A program made the translations under genes and the position numbers. The notes beneath the pieces are model-generated. The model had not been told where the DNA came from, ran no database searches, and saw nothing but the letters and a program-made list of their open reading frames with translations. Of a stretch of 10,387 nt of DNA, positions 6,026 through 10,387 are shown in pieces; position 1 is the stretch's first letter; every line of letters starts with the position of its first letter. The DNA comes from JAZQLP01 sp045629205 (GTDB lineage Bacteria > Bacillota > Clostridia > Oscillospirales > UBA644): assembly GCA_045629205.1 (NCBI GenBank), contig JAZQQT010000116.1, positions 1-10,387 of the forward strand, read 5' to 3'.

Positions 6026-7585
6026 TCAGTCTCCTTTCGGCTCAAAATATATTATCTGAGCATCATCAGCAGAGAAAATACGTTTCATTTCCATGCGAGA
6101 ACGCATATTTGTCGAAAAAATTGCTCTGAAGCCCAACAACTGAATAGTAATCAAAGGAATCATCGCAACCATGGCAACAACGCCGAATGCGCCGGAAAGA
6201 ATACTTTCTTCCCCGTTAAGCGCATAACAAATGCCTATCATGAACGGAAGAATAAAACTCGATGTAAGCGGTCCGCTTGCCACTCCGCCCGAGTCGAACG
6301 CGATTGCCGTATACATCCTCGGAACGAAGAAAGAAAGTCCGAGAGAAATCAGGTAACCGGGGATAAGATAATACAAAACCGAGAATCCGAAAATGATTCT
6401 GATTGCCGAAAGACCTATCGATAAACCGACACCGACCGACAGAGCGATCATCATGGATGATTTTGTAACGGTTCCGCCGGTAACGGATTCAACCTGAGAA
6501 TTAAGAACATGTATCGCAGGTTCTGCGAGAACAACGACCATGCCGATAACGAAACTGAAGCCCACCATCAAAACGGGATTTGCTTCGGCTATCTGTGTTC
6601 CGAGTTTAAAGCCTATCGGCATATATCCTATTTCGACTGCGGAAAGGAATATAACAAGTCCTATAAAAGTATACAGAATGCCGAATCCCATCTGGATTAG
6701 TTTTTTCTTCGGCAATTTAAGAAGAGTAAACTGCAGAACAAGGAATACAATAACAATAAGCCCCAACGCCTTTGAAACATCGGCAAGTTTTGCAAGCAGC
6801 ACATCAATCAGCGCAGAACCTATATTTTCCGCCATGGCATAATCAGGTATTTCGTAATGAATTTCACCTGAAGAAAAAAGAGAAAGCGCAAGAACCGCGA
6901 CAATAGGTCCGACAGAACAAAGAGCCACTATACCGAAACTGTTTTCATCCGCGTGTTTTCCGCCGACAGTTGCCGCAATACCTATACCCAGTGACATAAT
7001 AAAAGGAACGGTAACCGGACCGGTCGTTACTCCGCCGGAATCAAATGCAAGCGGTAACAGAGCGCCTCCGCCAAACTCAATAAGGAGCGCGGCAAGGGCA
7101 AACATCAGCATATAAAAGAACATCAGCATTGCGGAAAGAGGACGGGTATATATAACTCTTAAAACGGCAAGCAACAGAAAAAGTCCGACTCCGAAACCGA
7201 CAGCGAATATCAGAACCGTCCCGTTCATAACAGCACTGACCTGTCCTGCCAACACCGACAAATCGGGTTCGGCTACGGTAATCAACATACCCATAAGAAA
7301 ACAAACGGAATAAAGAAGCTTGACCTTACCGGTCTTTGCAAGTCCTCCGCCGATTTGTTCGCCCATCGGGGTCATGGAAAGATCCGCGCCGAGATTAAAT
7401 AAGGCAATGCCCAATATAAGCAACAACGTTGAAACACAAAAAACAATTATTTCCGTTCCGGACATATCGACTATCGGGGTCAACGATATCAGAAGAACAA
7501 TTGCCATAATCGGGAGAACCGATATAGCAGCTTCTTTGATTTTTCCGAACATTGCCTTTCGTATTTTGACAAATGAGATATTCAA
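6026..7585 (-). CDS. DUF1538 family integral membrane protein (putative P-II-controlled transporter)
   Basis: This 519-residue protein is very hydrophobic, with roughly a dozen membrane segments. It consists of two homologous halves. AEPDLSVLAGQV (105-116) recurs as AEPAIHVLNSQV (354-365), and AFDSGGVTTGPVT (180-192) as AFDSGGVASGPLT (429-441), both offset by exactly 249 residues. PMG (73-75) and PIG (323-325) also correspond. The acidic AEP and DSGG motifs within membrane segments, in a duplicated fold, are typical of secondary transporters, but no substrate is established for the family to my knowledge. The TTG start at 7585 is chosen because CGGAG lies seven bases upstream, directly after the pyk stop; the next in-frame ATG (codon 12) lacks such a site. 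The gene is followed after one base by a P-II-like gene. This arrangement recalls GlnK-AmtB and suggests P-II gating, which is inference. Confidence 0.88.
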   Translation of the reverse strand: MNISFVKIRKAMFGKIKEAAISVLPIMAIVLLISLTPIVDMSGTEIIVFCVSTLLLILGIALFNLGADLSMTPMGEQIGGGLAKTGKVKLLYSVCFLMGMLITVAEPDLSVLAGQVSAVMNGTVLIFAVGFGVGLFLLLAVLRVIYTRPLSAMLMFFYMLMFALAALLIEFGGGALLPLAFDSGGVTTGPVTVPFIMSLGIGIAATVGGKHADENSFGIVALCSVGPIVAVLALSLFSSGEIHYEIPDYAMAENIGSALIDVLLAKLADVSKALGLIVIVFLVLQFTLLKLPKKKLIQMGFGILYTFIGLVIFLSAVEIGYMPIGFKLGTQIAEANPVLMVGFSFVIGMVVVLAEPAIHVLNSQVESVTGGTVTKSSMMIALSVGVGLSIGLSAIRIIFGFSVLYYLIPGYLISLGLSFFVPRMYTAIAFDSGGVASGPLTSSFILPFMIGICYALNGEESILSGAFGVVAMVAMIPLITIQLLGFRAIFSTNMRSRMEMKRIFSADDAQIIYFEPKGD

Positions 7586-7592
7586 TATTATA

Positions 7593-7597
7593 CTCCG
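7593..7597 (-). promoter_or_regulatory. Ribosome binding site fixing the TTG start of the DUF1538 gene
   Basis: CGGAG directly follows the pyk TAA stop and sits seven bases before the TTG at 7585, indicating co-transcription and possibly coupled translation with pyk. Confidence 0.7.
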
Positions 7598-9010
7598 TTA
7601 TATAGTTTCAACTTTTATCAGGTCGGTATTTCCCGAAGTTCCGTTTGTGGTTCCTCCGGTAATAACGATTTTATCACCGCTGTTAAGACCGAATTTTTCT
7701 TTTGTGAGTTTTTTCGCCGTATAGAACAACACGTCAACGGACGGATAAATCTCGCACATAGCAGGTGTTACACCCCACGAAAGAGCAAGTTGACGATAAA
7801 CTCTTTTATCCACGCAGAGAGCCATAATATCTATCGGAGAACGGAAACGTGAAACCATTCTCGCGGTTTTTCCCGAAAGAGAGCAAACAACTATAGCCTG
7901 AGCGTTAAGGTCATTTGAAAGACTGCAGGCCGCATGTGAAATTGCATCCATGGAATTGCGGATTTTAAAATCAGATGCCGAAAAATGAGTTCTGTAATCT
8001 ATGCTTTCTTCCGTTTTTTTGGCAATTCTGGCCATAGTTTCAACCGTTAAAACGGGATATTGACCGCTGGCTGTTTCGGCAGAAAGCATAATGGCGCTCG
8101 TTCCGTCGTAAACAGCGTTTGCAACGTCGGAAATCTCAGCTCTGGTAGGACGTTTTTCGTGAATCATAGACTCAAGCATTTCAGTCGCCGTTATTACCCG
8201 TTTCCCAAGCAAGCGGCATTCGGTAATTATCTGCTTTTGAATGGCCGGCAATTCCTCAAACGGTATTTCAACGCCGAGGTCTCCTCTGCCTATCATAATC
8301 CCGTCGCATTCCTTGCAAATCTCTTCTATATTATCAATACCGGAACGATTTTCTATCTTTGCAATAAGACTTATTCCGTCCCCGCCGTGCTCCGACAGAA
8401 AGTTCTTGATATCAATGAGATCCTGTCTGACGGAAACAAAAGAGCAGGCAATAAAATCGATTCCGTTTTCTATTCCGAAAAGAATATCACTTTTATCCTG
8501 TTCGCTCAGAAATGTCTGTTTAAGAACTTTGCCGGGGAAACTCATACTTTTACGATTGGAAAGCTCTCCGCCTGCATTAACTACGCAGTTGATATTGTGA
8601 CCTTCTATATTTTTGACCGTAAATTCAAGCAAGCCGTTATTAAGAAGGATTCTGTCACCGGGCTCAAGCTCATCGGCAAGTGCCTCATAGTTTACGGAAA
8701 CGCACGACTGATTACCGATAACGTCATCTGTCGTAAAGGTGAAATCGTCTCCTGTTTTAAGAATGACTTTTTCATTTTCAAATTTTTTTATACGGTATTC
8801 AGGCCCTTTTGTATCAAGCATAATCGCCACGGGAAGGTTCAGCTTGTCACGGACCTTTTTAATGATATTGATATATTCGAGATGCCCCTCGTGAGTTCCG
8901 TGCGAAAAATTAAGACGCGCAACATTCATCCCTGCAAGAATCATTTGTTCAATGGTTTCCTCGTTCGCGCATGCAGGTCCTATCGTGCATATTATTTTAG
9001 TTTTTCTCAT
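7598..9010 (-). CDS. pyk: Pyruvate kinase
   Basis: Pyruvate kinase transfers phosphate from phosphoenolpyruvate to ADP, giving pyruvate and ATP in the last step of glycolysis. The 470-residue product begins MRKTKIICTIGPA and has NVARLNFSHG (29-38), LDTKGPE (65-71), IAKIENRSG (216-224, catalytic Lys218), GRGDLGVEIP (241-250, metal ligands) and ATEMLESM (275-282). A regulatory C domain covers about 350-470. It lacks the extra PEP-utilising-type C-terminal domain found in Bacillus enzymes. Thr67, Lys68 and Glu71 match the K+-dependent class, whereas Ile74 is the residue type of K+-independent enzymes. The ATG at 9010 follows GGAGGG by ten bases; an in-frame TTG at 9028 overlaps that site and is rejected. 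It is first in the operon, 12 bases before the DUF1538 gene, with its own promoter. Confidence 0.97.
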   Translation of the reverse strand: MRKTKIICTIGPACANEETIEQMILAGMNVARLNFSHGTHEGHLEYINIIKKVRDKLNLPVAIMLDTKGPEYRIKKFENEKVILKTGDDFTFTTDDVIGNQSCVSVNYEALADELEPGDRILLNNGLLEFTVKNIEGHNINCVVNAGGELSNRKSMSFPGKVLKQTFLSEQDKSDILFGIENGIDFIACSFVSVRQDLIDIKNFLSEHGGDGISLIAKIENRSGIDNIEEICKECDGIMIGRGDLGVEIPFEELPAIQKQIITECRLLGKRVITATEMLESMIHEKRPTRAEISDVANAVYDGTSAIMLSAETASGQYPVLTVETMARIAKKTEESIDYRTHFSASDFKIRNSMDAISHAACSLSNDLNAQAIVVCSLSGKTARMVSRFRSPIDIMALCVDKRVYRQLALSWGVTPAMCEIYPSVDVLFYTAKKLTKEKFGLNSGDKIVITGGTTNGTSGNTDLIKVETI

Positions 9011-9052
9011 ATAACCGACTCCCTCCAAAATGATACAGTCTTCACAGATATC

Positions 9053-9081
9053 ATTATAACAAAATCAGATAATATAGTCAA
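9053..9081 (-). promoter_or_regulatory. Sigma-A promoter of the pyk-DUF1538-PII-PII operon
   Basis: Read on the minus strand, TTGACT (9081-9076) and a perfect TATAAT (9058-9053) are separated by 17 bases. Transcription should begin near 9046, giving a leader of about 36 bases. No convincing internal promoter is seen before the DUF1538 or P-II genes. Confidence 0.85.
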
Positions 9082-9089
9082 CATAAAAG

Positions 9090-9100
9090 CCGATTATCGG
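9090..9100. promoter_or_regulatory. Perfect palindrome between the divergent promoters, candidate operator
   Basis: CCGAT-T-ATCGG is a perfect 11-base inverted repeat in an otherwise AT-rich 33-base gap between two outward-facing -35 boxes. It lies 8 bases from the pyk -35 box and 14 bases from the reductase -35 box, a position from which one regulator could affect both promoters. It does not match a regulator site that I recognise. Short palindromes can occur by chance, so the role is inference. Confidence 0.35.
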
Positions 9101-9114
9101 AGCATAATTTTTAA

Positions 9115-9143
9115 TTGACTTGTTTATAATGTTATGTTATAAT
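9115..9143 (+). promoter_or_regulatory. Sigma-A promoter of the aldo/keto reductase gene
   Basis: TTGACT (9115-9120) and TATAAT (9138-9143) are spaced by 17 bases. An earlier TATAAT at 9125-9130 has no -35 partner. Transcription should start near 9150, about 24 bases before the ATG at 9174. The boxes are the same as those of the divergent pyk promoter. Confidence 0.85.
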
Positions 9144-9173
9144 CAACCGAAAATAATTTACGGGAGAAATGAG

Positions 9174-10346
9174 ATGGAAGTTTTTAAAGAAAAAATCGGC
9201 AAACTCGGTTTTGGAATGATGCGTCTTCCCAAACAGGACGGAATAATTGACCTTGAAACATCAAAAAAAATGGTAGACGAATTCATCAATCATGGTTTTA
9301 ATTATTTTGACACTGCTTTTGTATATGACGGAAGTGAAGAAGCGGTCAAAAAAATACTCGTAGACAGATATCCCCGTGATAAATACTTCCTTGCAACAAA
9401 ACTTGCATCATGGGTAAACTGTGCGACAAAAGAGGATGCCATGGCGCAGTTCACAACATCGCTTGAAAGAACAGGGGCCGGATATTTTGATTTTTATCTT
9501 CTTCACAATCTCGGCGGCAACCGCACCGAAATCGCCGAAGAATACGGTCTTTGGGATTTCGTTTCCCAAAAGAAAAAAGAAGGTCTCATAAAACATATCG
9601 GATTTTCTTTCCACTCAACAGCCGAAGAACTCGACAAAATTCTCACCAACCATCCCGAAGCCGAATTTGTCCAGTTGCAGATAAACTATGCTGACTGGGA
9701 CAGTGATTCGATACAGTCACGTAAATGCTACGAAACGGCGCTCAGACATGGCAAACCCGTTATCGTTATGGAGCCTGTCAAGGGCGGCCGTCTTGCAAAT
9801 CCCCTGCCGGCAATCACAAATCTTTTCAAAACATCGGAACCGGCAATGTCTCCCGCATCGTGGGCTGTCAGATTCGCAGCCGACCTAAAAGGGGTGGTGA
9901 CCGTTCTTTCGGGTATGAGCAGTATGGACCAGACACTTGACAACGTCACTTATATGGAAAATTTCAACGGTCTTACGTCAAACGAAAAAGATATAATCTC
10001 CGAAGCGCAGGAAATTCTCAGAAAAACGCCTCTGATTCCCTGCACTTCATGCGAATACTGCGCAAAAGTCTGTCCGATGGACATTGCCATTTCCGCTACC
10101 TTTTCCGCAGCCAATGACCTTGCTCTTTACGGCAACAAGGAAAACGCACTCGGCGGAATCAAGTGGCGTGTCGAGCGCAAGGGACTGAAATATCCGCAGG
10201 AATGTATTTCGTGCGGTGCCTGCACGGAAGTTTGCCCGCAGCATATAGACATCCCGCAGAAATTAGCCGAATTCGTTGAAAAACAAAATAACCGTAACAA
10301 AAATCACAACCACCCGTCAAACGGGTGGTTTGCACAAGGGCTATAA
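9174..10346 (+). CDS. Aldo/keto reductase with C-terminal 2[4Fe-4S] ferredoxin domain
   Basis: This cytoplasmic 390-residue oxidoreductase has an N-terminal TIM-barrel aldo/keto reductase domain. It shows LGFGMMRLP (11-19) and the catalytic tetrad Asp46, Tyr51, Lys76 and His111 (in FDTAFVYDG, ATKLA and LLHNL). The C-terminal module binds two iron-sulfur clusters through C290-x2-C-x2-C-x3-C300-P and C344-x2-C-x2-C-x3-C354-P. It belongs to the group of aldo/keto reductase-like oxidoreductases fused to ferredoxin that is common in anaerobes. The substrate is unknown, and electron exchange between clusters and barrel is inferred. The ATG at 9174 is chosen from GGGAG seven bases upstream; an upstream in-frame TTG at 9120 lies inside the promoter. 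The last dozen or so codons and the stop run through hairpins of a repeat-like element, giving an odd Asn/His-rich tail. Confidence 0.95.
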   Translation: MEVFKEKIGKLGFGMMRLPKQDGIIDLETSKKMVDEFINHGFNYFDTAFVYDGSEEAVKKILVDRYPRDKYFLATKLASWVNCATKEDAMAQFTTSLERTGAGYFDFYLLHNLGGNRTEIAEEYGLWDFVSQKKKEGLIKHIGFSFHSTAEELDKILTNHPEAEFVQLQINYADWDSDSIQSRKCYETALRHGKPVIVMEPVKGGRLANPLPAITNLFKTSEPAMSPASWAVRFAADLKGVVTVLSGMSSMDQTLDNVTYMENFNGLTSNEKDIISEAQEILRKTPLIPCTSCEYCAKVCPMDIAISATFSAANDLALYGNKENALGGIKWRVERKGLKYPQECISCGACTEVCPQHIDIPQKLAEFVEKQNNRNKNHNHPSNGWFAQGL

Positions 10347-10387
10347 GCCCATGGTACTGACCCGCGTCTCAAGGCGCGGGCTTTCTC
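10308..10387 (+). repeat. Triple-hairpin element at the window edge (possible IS200/IS605-type end or palindromic repeat)
   Basis: Three hairpins follow one another. AACCACCCGT (10308-10317) pairs perfectly with ACGGGTGGTT (10321-10330). GGGCT (10338-10342) pairs with AGCCC (10346-10350). CCCGCGTC (10361-10368) pairs with GGCGCGGG (10373-10380), including one G-T pair, around a TCAA loop, followed by CTTTCTC. The first two lie in or across the end of the reductase gene and supply its stop codon. Closely spaced hairpins like these occur at the ends of IS200/IS605 transposons and in dispersed palindromic repeats. No transposase lies within the window, so the identity is inferred. The third hairpin could also act as a terminator, though its T run is poor. 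Confidence 0.5.

Noticed and set aside
5316..6045. Several plus-strand open frames over the P-II genes
   Set aside because: They overlap each other and the better supported minus-strand genes, without motifs or initiation signals.
9011..9028. Upstream TTG start for pyruvate kinase
   Set aside because: The TTG overlaps the GGAGGG ribosome binding site used by the ATG at 9010, and the family begins MRKTKI.
8060..9118. 352-codon plus-strand open frame antisense to pyruvate kinase
   Set aside because: It lies opposite the strongly supported pyk gene, has no recognisable domain and no ribosome binding site, and arises from codon bias of the real gene.
9125..9130. First TATAAT in the reductase upstream region as the -10 box
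   Set aside because: It is only four bases from TTGACT and no alternative -35 box is present; the second TATAAT gives the 17-base spacer.
9120..9173. Upstream TTG start for the aldo/keto reductase
   Set aside because: It lies inside the promoter, before the expected transcription start; ATG 9174 has a proper ribosome binding site.
1..10387. CRISPR array, tRNA or rRNA gene
   Set aside because: No direct repeats with regular spacing and no tRNA or rRNA-like sequence were seen on either strand.

Overview
The window looks like the chromosome of a low-to-mid GC member of the Bacillota, most likely class Clostridia. The grounds are strong GGAGG-type ribosome binding sites, near-consensus sigma-A promoters with 17-base spacers, TTG starts backed by ribosome binding sites, a class A penicillin-binding protein with a cysteine-bearing tail, an aldo/keto reductase fused to a 2[4Fe-4S] ferredoxin module, and an operon of a DUF1538 membrane protein with P-II-like proteins. 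The family or genus cannot be fixed from sequence reading alone.

Layout from left to right. Positions 1-98 hold the 3' end of an unidentified gene. A consensus promoter (121-149) drives a large bifunctional class A penicillin-binding protein (232-3261, TTG start), closed by a strong intrinsic terminator. A second consensus promoter (3346-3374) and a structured leader of about 130 bases precede rpsB (3510-4292) and tsf (4314-5234). This two-gene translation operon ends at a 15-bp terminator hairpin. On the minus strand, converging on that terminator, lies a four-gene operon read from 9010 down to 5310: pyruvate kinase (pyk), a duplicated DUF1538 integral membrane protein, and two different P-II-like small proteins. 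The last three genes are packed with 1-base gaps, and each P-II ribosome binding site lies inside the end of the gene before it. A divergent intergenic region (9011-9173) carries one promoter for each direction, with a perfect 11-bp palindrome between them. To the right is a gene for an aldo/keto reductase with a C-terminal ferredoxin domain (9174-10346). The window ends in three consecutive hairpins that run through the reductase stop codon and look like an inserted repeat or the edge of an IS200/IS605-type element.

How the genes work together. The left half is housekeeping: cell-wall synthesis and translation. The most interesting part is the pyk-DUF1538-PII-PII operon. P-II proteins classically bind and gate membrane transporters in response to ATP/ADP and metabolites (GlnK with AmtB, SbtB with SbtA). 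Two P-II-like proteins translated directly behind an uncharacterised duplicated membrane protein, and co-transcribed with an enzyme that makes ATP and pyruvate, suggest a metabolite-gated transporter of unknown substrate. That role is inference; the gene order, spacing and family resemblance are seen directly.
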